Source of the DNA: an uncultured Flavobacteriaceae bacterium
GTDB taxonomy: Bacteria > Bacteroidota > Bacteroidia > Flavobacteriales > Flavobacteriaceae
DNA: 64,000 nucleotides
Assembly: GCA_947504035.1 (NCBI GenBank)
Contig: CANNGA010000008.1
Location: 124,001-188,000 of the forward strand
Direction of reading: 5' to 3'
Shown in pieces: positions 45,944-54,408 of this stretch; the stretch's first letter is position 1, and every line of letters begins with the position of its first letter. The notes beneath the pieces are model-generated. The model made no database searches. It was not told where the DNA came from and saw only the letters and a list, made by a program, of their open reading frames with translations. A program made the position numbers and the translations under genes.

Positions 45944-45980
45944 AAGTCCTTTCTGTATCTACAGAAAGGACTTCTTTTTT
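45944..45980 (+). terminator. intrinsic terminator after rpmA
   Basis: AAGTCCTTTCTGTA (45944-45957) pairs perfectly with TACAGAAAGGACTT (45960-45973), with a two-base loop, followed by a T-rich run. The rest of the gap to 46235 shows nothing recognisable. Confidence 0.9.
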
Positions 45981-46234
45981 TGTTTTATATGTAGCATGCC
46001 TAAGGTGATTTCCAAATGTTCTTGAGAACGCTACATAAGGAAACTTGTTTCTATTGGGATCTTTATCAGGACTTTGTGAAAAGCTAAGGTTTGTAGATTT
46101 TGAAACGTGTAAAAAATGATAACTCATGATCAGTATAAGCTGTCACAAACTAGAGAAAAGTAGAAGGAATTTGCACATTTTTGAGTAAATTGCAAGACTA
46201 ATTTATATAGTGTTTAATTTAAAAACATTTAATT

Positions 46235-46504
46235 ATGCTTCCATTTAGATCTGAAATAAGAAACTCGCCAACACGACCAACATTAAAAATTTATTTGAGT
46301 GATGAATCCTTAGATGAAAAAATTAAGGTACATCTAGAAGCGTTTCAAGAGATAGAAATGATTGAACTTAGGGAAAGTATTGGTAGAAATAGAAGTCATG
46401 AAAATATTACGGTGTTTTTAAAAGAGGATGTAGATATTGTTAAGATGAAAGCACACATAGACAGGACTTTAGATGCCTATTTTGAAGAAGAAACACTTAA
46501 ATAA
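46235..46504 (+). CDS. small hypothetical protein
   Basis: The 89-residue protein has no signal peptide or membrane helix. It begins MLPFRSEIRNSPTRPTLK and is mixed alpha/beta in appearance, with SDESLDEKIKVHLEAFQEIEMIELRESI and a final helix (VKMKAHIDRTLDAYFEEE). Two basic-acidic repeats of the type KIKVHLEAF and KMKAHIDRT suggest an internal duplication, but this is weak. It is not recognised as a named family. It lies between rpmA and the PilJ_N-type pair. Confidence 0.6.
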   Translation: MLPFRSEIRNSPTRPTLKIYLSDESLDEKIKVHLEAFQEIEMIELRESIGRNRSHENITVFLKEDVDIVKMKAHIDRTLDAYFEEETLK

Positions 46505-46602
46505 AAAGACATTACGCAAACAGGCTTAAGCTTATCCGCTTTAAGGATAGATATTTAAATAACCACAATTAAAAAATAAATAAATACGAATCCCCCCTTA
46601 TC

Positions 46603-47421
46603 ATGATTACCAAAAACACAATGCTATGTGCAGTAGTTCTTTTTACAGGAGTTTTATTTGCACAAACAACTGGAGCAGACATAGATTATAAAAATGCTAT
46701 TAATTTGTCTGGTAAGCAAAGAATGTTAACCCAACGCATGTCTAAATCCTTTTTATTACAAGTCAAGGATTTAAAAGATAAGAAAATACAAAATGAGCTT
46801 AATTTTAGTAAGGTTATTTTTGAGAAGCAGTTAGACATGTTGAAAAGGCATCCTACTAGTAGTACTACAAAGCCCTATTTAGATGCTGTAGATGGTCTTT
46901 GGCAAGCATTTAAAGCAACTATAGAAAAGCCTGTGTCAAATGAAGGCGCCATAGCTCTAATAAATACGAATACGGCTTTATTAAAAGCATGTGATGCTGT
47001 TGTTACCCAAATAAAAGAAGGTGCTAAAATATCTTCAAACCCTGAGTTAAAAGAATTGGCTTCAACCATAAACATGTCGGGTAAGCAACGTATGCTATCG
47101 CAAAGAATGTGCTTGTACTTTACAGCTGTAAAAAACTATCCAGAGCAAAAAGCAGAACATGCTAAGACACTGCAAGGTGTATTTGAGCAATTTACAACAG
47201 CTATTAAAGTATTAGCAACTAGTAAATTTAACACATCAGAAATTGAAAGGGAGATTAATGCGGTTGTAGGAATTTGGAAAGATTATGAAGCAAATAAAAG
47301 TAATTTCCTGAATTCAAGCTATGATGTTGTTAAGGTTTACAATTTAACCAATGATCTTACCAAGCGTTTCGATAAGATTACAGTGCTTTACGAACTATCA
47401 ACATCAAAAGAAAAGCAATAA
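46603..47421 (+). CDS. exported PilJ_N/NIT-type helical-bundle protein (copy 1)
   Basis: The 272-residue protein has a signal peptide (cleavage near FAQTTG) and is otherwise helical. Two copies of the motif SGKQRML-[TS]-QRM occur at residues 36-46 and 159-169; this resembles the sequence in PilJ N-terminal domains and the P-box of NarX/NarQ-type nitrate sensors (PF13675-like). There is no transmembrane segment or signalling domain after it, so it is a stand-alone periplasmic protein that may bind a small ligand. It is a tandem paralog of the gene at 47850. Confidence 0.82.
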   Translation: MITKNTMLCAVVLFTGVLFAQTTGADIDYKNAINLSGKQRMLTQRMSKSFLLQVKDLKDKKIQNELNFSKVIFEKQLDMLKRHPTSSTTKPYLDAVDGLWQAFKATIEKPVSNEGAIALINTNTALLKACDAVVTQIKEGAKISSNPELKELASTINMSGKQRMLSQRMCLYFTAVKNYPEQKAEHAKTLQGVFEQFTTAIKVLATSKFNTSEIEREINAVVGIWKDYEANKSNFLNSSYDVVKVYNLTNDLTKRFDKITVLYELSTSKEKQ

Positions 47422-47782
47422 TATTTATAGTTATAAACTTACTAAGGTAAGTGAATATAGTTGAGATAAAACCTAAAAAGCCACACAAAGTTGTGGTTTT
47501 TTAGGTTTAAGCAACAAAGAACGAAGGCAAGTCTTTCTGTTGCGAAAGGACTTTAAAACACTAATTCATATATGTTTTATATAAAATTACGTATTTAGTG
47601 TAAAAATAGCTGTAGGCTGCATTTTTATGGGATTCACAACTATGGCTCTTCTATCTTACGTTTTTTCATATTTTTCTTATTTAAAATGAATTGTAACTAA
47701 CTGTAAAATAGTGATTTCTGCTGTTTGTTAGGTTTTTTGTTGCGCTTTCGCAGTTTTTGGTGTTTTGTGATTTTTGGCTGTT
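47422..47782. other. non-coding gap between the PilJ_N-type genes
   Basis: Apart from the hairpin at 47468-47508, nothing recognisable is seen; the sequence becomes very AT-rich towards the promoter candidate at 47783. Confidence 0.4.
47468..47508 (+). terminator. terminator after the first PilJ_N-type gene
   Basis: AAACCTAAAAAGCCACA pairs with TGTGGTTTTTTAGGTTT (one G-U pair) across a short loop. Confidence 0.7.
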
Positions 47783-47812
47783 TTGTTACATATTAGGTAA
47801 TACGTATTTTTA
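47783..47812 (+). promoter_or_regulatory. promoter candidate for the second PilJ_N-type gene
   Basis: TTG (47783-47785), 19 bases, then TATTTTTA (47805-47812), which differs from TAnnTTTG in its last base. It ends 37 bases before the chosen ATG at 47850 and argues against the longer open frame starting at 47757. Confidence 0.45.
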
Positions 47813-47849
47813 CTTAGAATTTGTCTTAACCTATTTAAAAATACGACTT

Positions 47850-48680
47850 ATGAAAACAAAAATTACACGCCCAAATCTCATTCTTCTGCTACTTTTTAGC
47901 ACTCTATCTTTTGCTCAATCTCAAAAATATGGAGATATTGATTACAATAAGGCCATTAACATTTCGGGTAAGCAGCGTATGCTGTCCCAAAAAATGTCTA
48001 AAGCCTATTTGTTAATGTCTCAAGGCATAGAAAATGATAAAATTAAAAAGGAATTGAATTCCAGTAAATTCATTTTTGAAAAGCAATTAGAAATTTTAAA
48101 AGAAAATGCAGGAAGTTCTTCAACAAAACTATACTTAAAGGAAGTTTATAAAATCTGGGGAGAATTTAAAGCGATTATAAGTAAAGATGCTACAGAAAAT
48201 CTAGCGTTAAAAATAATGGAATTGAATACTGACTTGCTGAAAAATTGCCACCAAGTTGTATTAAGTATAGAGCGAAGCTCTAATTACAATAATAAATTCT
48301 TTGAAAATAATGATCAAGAATTAATTAACACCATTAACGTGTCTGGAAAACAACGTATGCTGTCTCAAAGAATGTGTCTTTATTTTGCAGCAATTAATGC
48401 ATATCCCAAAAATAAATCGGCTTACAAGACTATTTTAAAAGGTGTTTTTGATGAGTTTTCTAGCGTAATAGGAGATTTGCTAATTAGTAGTTTTAATACC
48501 ACTGAAATTGAAGAGGAAATTGGCGTTATTATGGCACTTTGGGAGCAATACCAATCTAATAAAGGAGCTTTCTTAGACGCCGATTTTAAATTGATAGATG
48601 TATATAATGTCACTAACGATATGACGACGAGCTTTAATAAAATAACAGGACTGTACGAGCTTGTTAGTAAGAAAAAATAG
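47850..48680 (+). CDS. exported PilJ_N/NIT-type helical-bundle protein (copy 2)
   Basis: The 276-residue protein starts MKTKITRPNLILLLLFSTLSFAQ, a signal peptide. As in copy 1, the motif occurs twice: SGKQRMLSQKM at 39-49 and SGKQRMLSQRM at 165-175, each at the start of a helical half. Conserved stretches such as FIFEKQLEIL, LNTDLLKNC and the ending FNKITGLYELVS tie it to copy 1. The frame extends to 47757, but that extension precedes the signal peptide and spans the promoter candidate, so ATG 47850 is chosen. Confidence 0.82.
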   Translation: MKTKITRPNLILLLLFSTLSFAQSQKYGDIDYNKAINISGKQRMLSQKMSKAYLLMSQGIENDKIKKELNSSKFIFEKQLEILKENAGSSSTKLYLKEVYKIWGEFKAIISKDATENLALKIMELNTDLLKNCHQVVLSIERSSNYNNKFFENNDQELINTINVSGKQRMLSQRMCLYFAAINAYPKNKSAYKTILKGVFDEFSSVIGDLLISSFNTTEIEEEIGVIMALWEQYQSNKGAFLDADFKLIDVYNVTNDMTTSFNKITGLYELVSKKK

Positions 48681-48744
48681 AAAACTAACAAAACAATAAA
48701 TATGTATTAAGTCGTACCGTATGTACATTTGATACTAAAATAAG

Positions 48745-48776
48745 AATCCCGCAAACACAATTTGCGGGATTTTTTT
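48745..48776. terminator. bidirectional terminator before ahcY
   Basis: AATCCCGCAAA (48745-48755) pairs with TTTGCGGGATT (48761-48771), loop CACAA, followed by T. It lies between convergent genes. Confidence 0.85.
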
Positions 48777-48830
48777 AATTTTATTTTAGAAGCAGCGTAA
48801 AGTGTTTAAATTTTATGCTTAAAAGCTATT

Positions 48831-50147
48831 CTAGTATCTGTAATGCTCAGGTTTATAAGGACCTTCAACAGTAACACCAATATATTCTGCTTGGTCTTTT
48901 TCTAAAACAGTTAATTCTACGCCTATTTTTTCTAAGTGTAGTTTTGCTACTTTTTCATCGAGATGTTTCGGTAACATATACACTTCATTACCATAAGCAT
49001 CAGCGTTATTCCAAAGCTCTATTTGTGCAAGCGTTTGGTTGGTAAAAGAATTACTCATAACAAAGCTAGGGTGTCCTGTAGCGCAACCTAAATTTACTAA
49101 ACGGCCTTCAGCAAGGATAATAATATCTTTGCCATCAACAGTATATTTGTCAACTTGAGGTTTAATCGTGTTTTTAGTTGTTCCGTAATTATCGTTCAAC
49201 CAAGCCATTTGAATTTCATTGTCAAAGTGACCAATGTTACACACTATGGTTTTATCCTTCATAGCTTTGAAATGCTCAGCACGTACAATATCTTTATTTC
49301 CTGTAGTTGTAATTACAATATCAGAGTTTGCTACAACCGTTTCTAACTTTTTAACTTCAAAACCATCCATAGCAGCTTGAAGTGCACAAATAGGGTCTAT
49401 TTCGGTTACTGTAACAATACTTCCAGCACCCTGAAAAGAAGCCGCAGTTCCTTTACCTACATCGCCGTAACCACAAACGGTTACACGTTTTCCAGCAAGC
49501 ATGATATCTGTTGCGCGACGCACAGCATCAACAGCACTTTCTTTACAACCGTATTTGTTATCAAATTTAGATTTGGTAACAGAATCGTTAACGTTAATAG
49601 CAGGCATTGTTAATGTCCCGTTTTTAACACGCTCATAGAGTCTGTGAACTCCCGTAGTGGTTTCTTCAGATAAACCATTGATACCAGCAGCTAACTCTGG
49701 GTATCTGTCTAATACCATATTCGTTAAATCTCCACCATCATCAAGAATCATGTTAAGAGGTTTGCGATCTTCTCCAAAGAATAACGTTTGCTCGATACAC
49801 CAATCAAACTCTTCTTCGCTCATATCTTTCCAAGCATAAACAGCTGTTCCCGCGGCAGCGATAGCAGCGGCAGCTTGATCTTGAGTTGAGAAAATGTTAC
49901 AAGAACTCCAAGTCACTTCCGCACCCAAAGCTTGTAAAGTTTCAATCAATACTGCTGTTTGAATTGTCATGTGTAAACAACCAGCAATACGAGCGCCTTT
50001 TAAAGGTTGTGCGTCTTTATATTCTTCGCGCAAGCTCATAAGCCCTGGCATCTCTGCTTCAGCCAATTCTATTTCTTTTCGTCCCCATTCAGCTAAGGAG
50101 ATGTCTTTTACTTTACTTGCAACGTAAGGAATTGTTTTTGTACTCAT
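48831..50147 (-). CDS. ahcY: S-adenosylhomocysteine hydrolase
   Basis: The 438-residue NAD-dependent enzyme cleaves S-adenosylhomocysteine to adenosine and homocysteine, recycling the methylation product. Substrate region: [37 protein letters not shown] site: [16 protein letters not shown]-terminal: [14 protein letters not shown] and final KPEHYRY, which reaches the neighbouring subunit. Length fits the short (about 430 residue) group. It stands alone, divergent from the phosphopantetheinyl transferase gene, with a long leader (50192-50230 hairpin). Confidence 0.97.
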   Translation of the reverse strand: MSTKTIPYVASKVKDISLAEWGRKEIELAEAEMPGLMSLREEYKDAQPLKGARIAGCLHMTIQTAVLIETLQALGAEVTWSSCNIFSTQDQAAAAIAAAGTAVYAWKDMSEEEFDWCIEQTLFFGEDRKPLNMILDDGGDLTNMVLDRYPELAAGINGLSEETTTGVHRLYERVKNGTLTMPAINVNDSVTKSKFDNKYGCKESAVDAVRRATDIMLAGKRVTVCGYGDVGKGTAASFQGAGSIVTVTEIDPICALQAAMDGFEVKKLETVVANSDIVITTTGNKDIVRAEHFKAMKDKTIVCNIGHFDNEIQMAWLNDNYGTTKNTIKPQVDKYTVDGKDIIILAEGRLVNLGCATGHPSFVMSNSFTNQTLAQIELWNNADAYGNEVYMLPKHLDEKVAKLHLEKIGVELTVLEKDQAEYIGVTVEGPYKPEHYRY

Positions 50148-50191
50148 ATCAATTTTCTTTTGTTTTTTAAATACGAATTGTCATTGTGTTT

Positions 50192-50230
50192 GGTCTTCAA
50201 AAAAACGTAATTTCGCTTTTATAAAAGACC
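50192..50230 (-). promoter_or_regulatory. hairpin in the ahcY 5' leader
   Basis: GGTCTT at 50192-50197 and AAGACC at 50225-50230 form the base of a stem with partly paired inner arms. It lies between a -7 box (TATCTTTG on the minus strand, 50255-50248; -33 poorly placed) and the ahcY start, a leader of about 100 bases. The role is unknown. Confidence 0.4.
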
Positions 50231-50278
50231 TTTCCAATTACAGATTGCAAAGATAACTATTAAGTTTTACAAAATTAA

Positions 50279-50905
50279 ATGCCTTTATATAAAACGATAA
50301 CACCGAACTCACAAACTACTGTTAAAATCTGGAAGCTTACAGAATCTTACGAAGATCTAATGGCAGGTGTAACTCTAGAGTCTAATGCTTTAGAACGCGT
50401 TTTGTCTATGAAAAGCGAGTTGCACCAACGTGGTTTTTTAAGTGTAAGATGGTTATTGGCGGCATTTGGGTATGCAGACAAGGATTTGTATTATGATGCT
50501 TTTGGAAAGCCTTACCTTAAAGACGGAAAGCAAATTTCTATAACGCATTCGTTTCATTTTTCAGCTGTGATTATAAGCGATGGTATTGTGGGGATAGATT
50601 TAGAAAAACAGCGTGATAAAATAGCTGTAATTGCACATAAATTTGTCGCTTACGAGTTTGAGTATTTAAAGAAAGGAGCAGCCGATTATATAAGAAAGTT
50701 AACGGTAATATGGTGTATTAAAGAGGCCCTTTATAAATTGTTTTGTACACCAGGATTGAGTTTTAAAGCGCATTGTTTGGCGATTCCTTTTTGTTTAGAG
50801 GCAAAAGAAACGGTTGCATGGATTGATTATAAAGATAAGAAGCACCGTTATTCTATAGCGTTTATAGAGTTTGAAGGGTTTACTTGTGCTTATGCTATTG
50901 CCTAA
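50279..50905 (+). CDS. 4'-phosphopantetheinyl transferase
   Basis: The 208-residue Sfp/AcpS-superfamily enzyme moves the phosphopantetheine arm from coenzyme A to carrier proteins. Motifs: FGKPYLKDGKQISITHS, VGIDLEKQRDK (Mg-binding Asp and Glu) and VIWCIKEALYKL (second Glu and Lys). Length and layout are of the Sfp type, not the short AcpS. Its stop overlaps the start of the next gene by one base (TAATG), so the two are co-translated. The acceptor protein is not identifiable here. Confidence 0.92.
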   Translation: MPLYKTITPNSQTTVKIWKLTESYEDLMAGVTLESNALERVLSMKSELHQRGFLSVRWLLAAFGYADKDLYYDAFGKPYLKDGKQISITHSFHFSAVIISDGIVGIDLEKQRDKIAVIAHKFVAYEFEYLKKGAADYIRKLTVIWCIKEALYKLFCTPGLSFKAHCLAIPFCLEAKETVAWIDYKDKKHRYSIAFIEFEGFTCAYAIA

Positions 50906-51627
50906 TGGATATTTATAAAGACATATTTGAAGCGTATACACTAAACAAAAGATGTTTGGCTGTTTTAATAGATCCTGATAAATTTGAAATAGGCCAAACT
51001 CAAAAATTTATTCAGAAAATAGAAGCATCTGTTGCTACACATATCTTTGTAGGTGGAAGTACTGTAGATGCTAATGCTACAGGTGTTTTAGTCGCGCAAA
51101 TTAAAGCTTGTACAGAGTTGCCTGTTGTGCTATTTCCTGGAGATGTTACTCAAATAACAGCACACGCCGATGCACTTTTGTTTTTGTCTCTTCTCTCGGG
51201 GCGAAATGCCGAATATCTTATTGGGCAACATGTCGCAGCGGTTCCAAAACTTAAAGATACGACTCTTGAAGTTATTCCTACGGGCTATGTTCTCGTAGAA
51301 AGCGGTCACCTCACTACGGTTGCAAAAGTTACAGGAACAATGCCTTTAAGTCAAGACAATCCCGAACATATTGCCAATACGGCAAAGGCAGGTGAATTAT
51401 TAGGTTTAAAATTGATGTATTTAGAAGCAGGGAGTGGCGCTGCAACACCAATACCTTATGGTATAATAAGCGTTGTGACATCTGAATTAAAAATGCCGTT
51501 AATTGTTGGAGGTGGCTTAAGAACAAAAGCCGCTATAGAGCAAGCCTACAATGCAGGTGCAACTATGGTGGTTATTGGTACAGCTCTTGAAGATGACGAA
51601 GCGTTTTTTGAATTTCTAAAAAAATAA
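50905..51627 (+). CDS. GGGPS/PcrB-family polyprenylglyceryl phosphate synthase
   Basis: The 240-residue TIM-barrel enzyme joins a polyprenyl diphosphate to glycerol 1-phosphate. Motifs are CLAVLIDPDKF (residues 18-27), HIFVGGSTVDA, ELPVVLFPGDVTQI, YLEAGSGAATPIP and VGGGLRTKAAIEQA. In Archaea this makes ether-lipid precursors; Bacteroidota have group II homologs, one of them studied from Flavobacterium, with incompletely known roles. The start ATG 50905 is used because the seven codons before it overlap the preceding gene. It is translationally coupled to the phosphopantetheinyl transferase. Confidence 0.9.
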   Translation: MDIYKDIFEAYTLNKRCLAVLIDPDKFEIGQTQKFIQKIEASVATHIFVGGSTVDANATGVLVAQIKACTELPVVLFPGDVTQITAHADALLFLSLLSGRNAEYLIGQHVAAVPKLKDTTLEVIPTGYVLVESGHLTTVAKVTGTMPLSQDNPEHIANTAKAGELLGLKLMYLEAGSGAATPIPYGIISVVTSELKMPLIVGGGLRTKAAIEQAYNAGATMVVIGTALEDDEAFFEFLKK

Positions 51628-51761
51628 CTTTTAAAAGTGTTGAATGTACAGTTTGACGAAAATAAAATTATTACAACTATATTTATTGCCTCCTCTAAGC
51701 CTGTTTCCTTTTTTTACATCAGTTATTGATAATAGTTAAAATAGTTACAAAAAACGACATA

Positions 51762-51800
51762 GAAATCGATTTTAGAATCTTAGTTCGGAAATCGATTTTA
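51762..51800 (+). promoter_or_regulatory. two identical 13-base boxes before the DUF4301 gene
   Basis: GAAATCGATTTTA occurs at 51762-51774 and 51788-51800, 26 bases apart start to start. Each contains the palindrome AAATCGATTT. They lie 22-60 bases before the ATG, a place for operator sites. Confidence 0.5.
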
Positions 51801-51821
51801 TGTTCATTAAAATAAGAAGTT

Positions 51822-53369
51822 ATGTTTACCGAAAAAGATATTGATCATATTCATAATAAAGGGATTAGTTTAGACGCAGTTAATGCTCAAATTAAACGTT
51901 TAAAACATGGAATGACGCATTCCCATTTATTATCTGCAGCCACAATAGGTAGAGGTATAAATGCTTATAATCCCCAAGAAACAGAAGATTTAATTGCCTT
52001 ATACAACACACATAAAGAAGGACTTCATATTTTAAAGTTTGTGCCCGCTTCTGGAGCAGCAACACGAATGTTTAAGTTTTTATTTAAGTTTATCAATACT
52101 TTTGAGCCTTCAAAAGACAGTATTGAAAAGTACATCGAAAATCAAGGTGACGATCTTATTAAAGTTTTCATCTCTCAATTAGAGGTATTTCCCTTTTATG
52201 ACGATGTTATTTCAAAGTTAAAAACAACAGTACCTCATTATGAAAATTTAGAGGATGCTGAAAAGTACTATCAATTTGTGAAAATAATGCTTTCGGAAGA
52301 TGGTCTAAACTATAGTTTTTACCCCAAAGGCTTATTACCATTTCATAAATACGATTCACATTACATTACAGCCTTCCAAGAACATTTGTTTGAGGCGTCT
52401 TTATATGCGAGTTCTAAAGGTACAGCAAATTTGCATTTTACAGTTTCAGAAAAGCATCATAGTTATTTTTTGGAAGAGCTTAAAGCGATACAAGCGAATC
52501 TGGAAATTAAAACAGGCGTGAGCTTTGATGTGTCCTTTTCTTATCAAAAGGAAGCGACCGAAACACTAGCACTTACAAAAGATAAAAAGGTATATAGAAA
52601 AGAAGATGATTCTATCTTATTTAGACCTGGAGGGCATGGTGCGTTATTGCAAAATCTCAATGATTTAGATAGTGATCTTATATTCATTAAGAATATTGAT
52701 AATATTGTAGTTGCTGAAAAAAATGTAGAATGCTCATACTATAAGAAACTATTAGCAGGAGCACTTCTTAAAGCACAGCAGCAAGTGTTTGCGTATTTGA
52801 GACAAATAGACAGTGACACGGTAGATGATGCAGATGTTACAGCCATGGCTTATTTTTTAAGAAAGCAACTTAACGTATATGTTGATGATAATTTCGGTAG
52901 TTTTAGCCATGAAGCTAAACTGAAGTATGTTAAGGAGAAATTAAACCGACCTATTCGTGCTTGTGGTATGGTGAAGAATGAAGGGGAACCTGGTGGTGGT
53001 CCGTTTTGGGTGAAAGCCGAAAATGGAGATATATCACTTCAAATTGTAGAATTCGCCCAAATTGACTTTAGTAAAAAGCGCCAGCAATCTATTGTATATA
53101 AAGCGACGCATTTTAATCCTACCGATTTAGTTTGTGGCGTTAAAAATTATAAAGGAGAGCCATTTAATTTATTAGATTATGTAGATCCTGAAGCTGCTTT
53201 TATTACGATGAAAACACAAAACGGTGTTGATATACAGGCTTTAGAGTTGCCTGGATTATGGAATGGCAGTATGGCGTATTGGAATTCCATTTTTGTGGAA
53301 GTTCCTGTGGAAACATTTAATCCTGTAAAAACCGTAAATGATTTGCTAAAACCAGTGCATCAAGCCTAG
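51822..53369 (+). CDS. DUF4301 family protein, nucleotidyltransferase-like
   Basis: The 515-residue protein is recognised as DUF4301 from its overall sequence. It has FVPASGAATRMFKFLFKF (about 71-88), resembling the nucleotide-binding loop of sugar nucleotidyltransferases, and later ILFRPGGHGALLQNLNDLDSDLIFIKNIDNI, resembling the PPGHG...L...D...DN region of UDP-sugar pyrophosphorylases. No signal peptide is present. An activated-sugar-forming role is inferred only. It is monocistronic, with two palindromic boxes just upstream. Confidence 0.82.
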   Translation: MFTEKDIDHIHNKGISLDAVNAQIKRLKHGMTHSHLLSAATIGRGINAYNPQETEDLIALYNTHKEGLHILKFVPASGAATRMFKFLFKFINTFEPSKDSIEKYIENQGDDLIKVFISQLEVFPFYDDVISKLKTTVPHYENLEDAEKYYQFVKIMLSEDGLNYSFYPKGLLPFHKYDSHYITAFQEHLFEASLYASSKGTANLHFTVSEKHHSYFLEELKAIQANLEIKTGVSFDVSFSYQKEATETLALTKDKKVYRKEDDSILFRPGGHGALLQNLNDLDSDLIFIKNIDNIVVAEKNVECSYYKKLLAGALLKAQQQVFAYLRQIDSDTVDDADVTAMAYFLRKQLNVYVDDNFGSFSHEAKLKYVKEKLNRPIRACGMVKNEGEPGGGPFWVKAENGDISLQIVEFAQIDFSKKRQQSIVYKATHFNPTDLVCGVKNYKGEPFNLLDYVDPEAAFITMKTQNGVDIQALELPGLWNGSMAYWNSIFVEVPVETFNPVKTVNDLLKPVHQA

Positions 53370-53461
53370 TGTTATAGGACATGTTAAACGATCTGGAATA
53401 CGATAGATAAATTATCAACCATTAGCAAATACATATAACTATTAATTTTTAAAAATAAAGT

Positions 53462-54241
53462 ATGAAAAAAAATATATTATTAATAGCCTTCTTTTTTATA
53501 GGTTTAACTCCTAAAATAGAAGCGCAAACATCTTTTGAAGATATAGATGGTATTTATAGGATACTTGTTCAAGGTACGGATTTATATGTTTCCGTTCCAA
53601 CACCTTCAATACCTGATGGAGAAGTACAAGTTCTAACATATGAAACATTAGATGCAACCTCTAACAGACAATCTTTTACGATACGAAGAACAGACAATTT
53701 AGATCAACCTACATATTTTATAGAGTCTGTCGTTGAGGGTAAAGGTGCTTGGGTCTATGAAAACGATCAGGATATCAATACAAGTGTTGGCGTACGGGCA
53801 GAATCTGGTGAACAATCTGCTGATGATGCGCAATGGTTTTTTAGACAACAGGGTACAGAAATATTTAATAACAGTCTTATAGAAGGTGCTAGAGCTGTAA
53901 GGCGCATTGTATCGCAAACAGGAAATGTTAGTGTGAGTGGTGGAGAGCCAACAATGTTCTCTTTTGAACTTCTAGAATCGCTAAATGTCACATCACCTGC
54001 TTTAAATAAAGATGCTATTTTTGTTTCGAATCCTATTGTTGATGATGTATTAAACATTCGTTCTAAGACCGCACTTATAAATGAAATAGAAGTGTATAGC
54101 ACATTAGGAAAAAGCGTATTGCTTAAACAAAATATTTTTCAAGTGTTTACAAATTTGAACACGTCGTCATTAGCGTCAGGTTTATACGTCATTAGGATTA
54201 AAACAGAAAAAGGAGTATTTACGACTAAAATCATGAAATAG
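53462..54241 (+). CDS. T9SS-sorted secreted protein, trefoil-like (copy 1)
   Basis: The 259-residue protein has a signal peptide (cleavage near IEAQ), a central domain with IDGIYRILVQGTDLYVSVP, SNRQSFTIRR and AQWFFRQQG (possible beta-trefoil or ricin-like pattern), and a T9SS sorting domain at about 185-259 (FVSNPIVDDVLNIRS, SGLYVIRIKTEKGVFTTKIMK). It is exported and probably surface-bound or released. A closely similar gene follows after 167 bp. The binding target is unknown. Confidence 0.82.
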   Translation: MKKNILLIAFFFIGLTPKIEAQTSFEDIDGIYRILVQGTDLYVSVPTPSIPDGEVQVLTYETLDATSNRQSFTIRRTDNLDQPTYFIESVVEGKGAWVYENDQDINTSVGVRAESGEQSADDAQWFFRQQGTEIFNNSLIEGARAVRRIVSQTGNVSVSGGEPTMFSFELLESLNVTSPALNKDAIFVSNPIVDDVLNIRSKTALINEIEVYSTLGKSVLLKQNIFQVFTNLNTSSLASGLYVIRIKTEKGVFTTKIMK

Positions 54242-54408
54242 AAGGCTAAAACTGTGTTTCTATTGTTAGTTTAATTAATAGCAATGCTATTAATTACAGA
54301 TGTATTTGATTTAGATTTGATAAAAAGTTGTATGTTTAATTATAATTATTATATTTATGGCGAATTTATTTTTAATCACAAACATTTTAATAAACTAAAT
54401 TAAGAATT

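Noticed and set aside
45915-46127. 70-codon frame on the minus strand after rpmA
   Set aside because: It spans the rpmA terminator stem, has no recognisable motif and no promoter.
47757-47849. Longer N-terminus of the second PilJ_N-type protein
   Set aside because: It would place 31 residues ahead of a good signal peptide and cover a promoter candidate.
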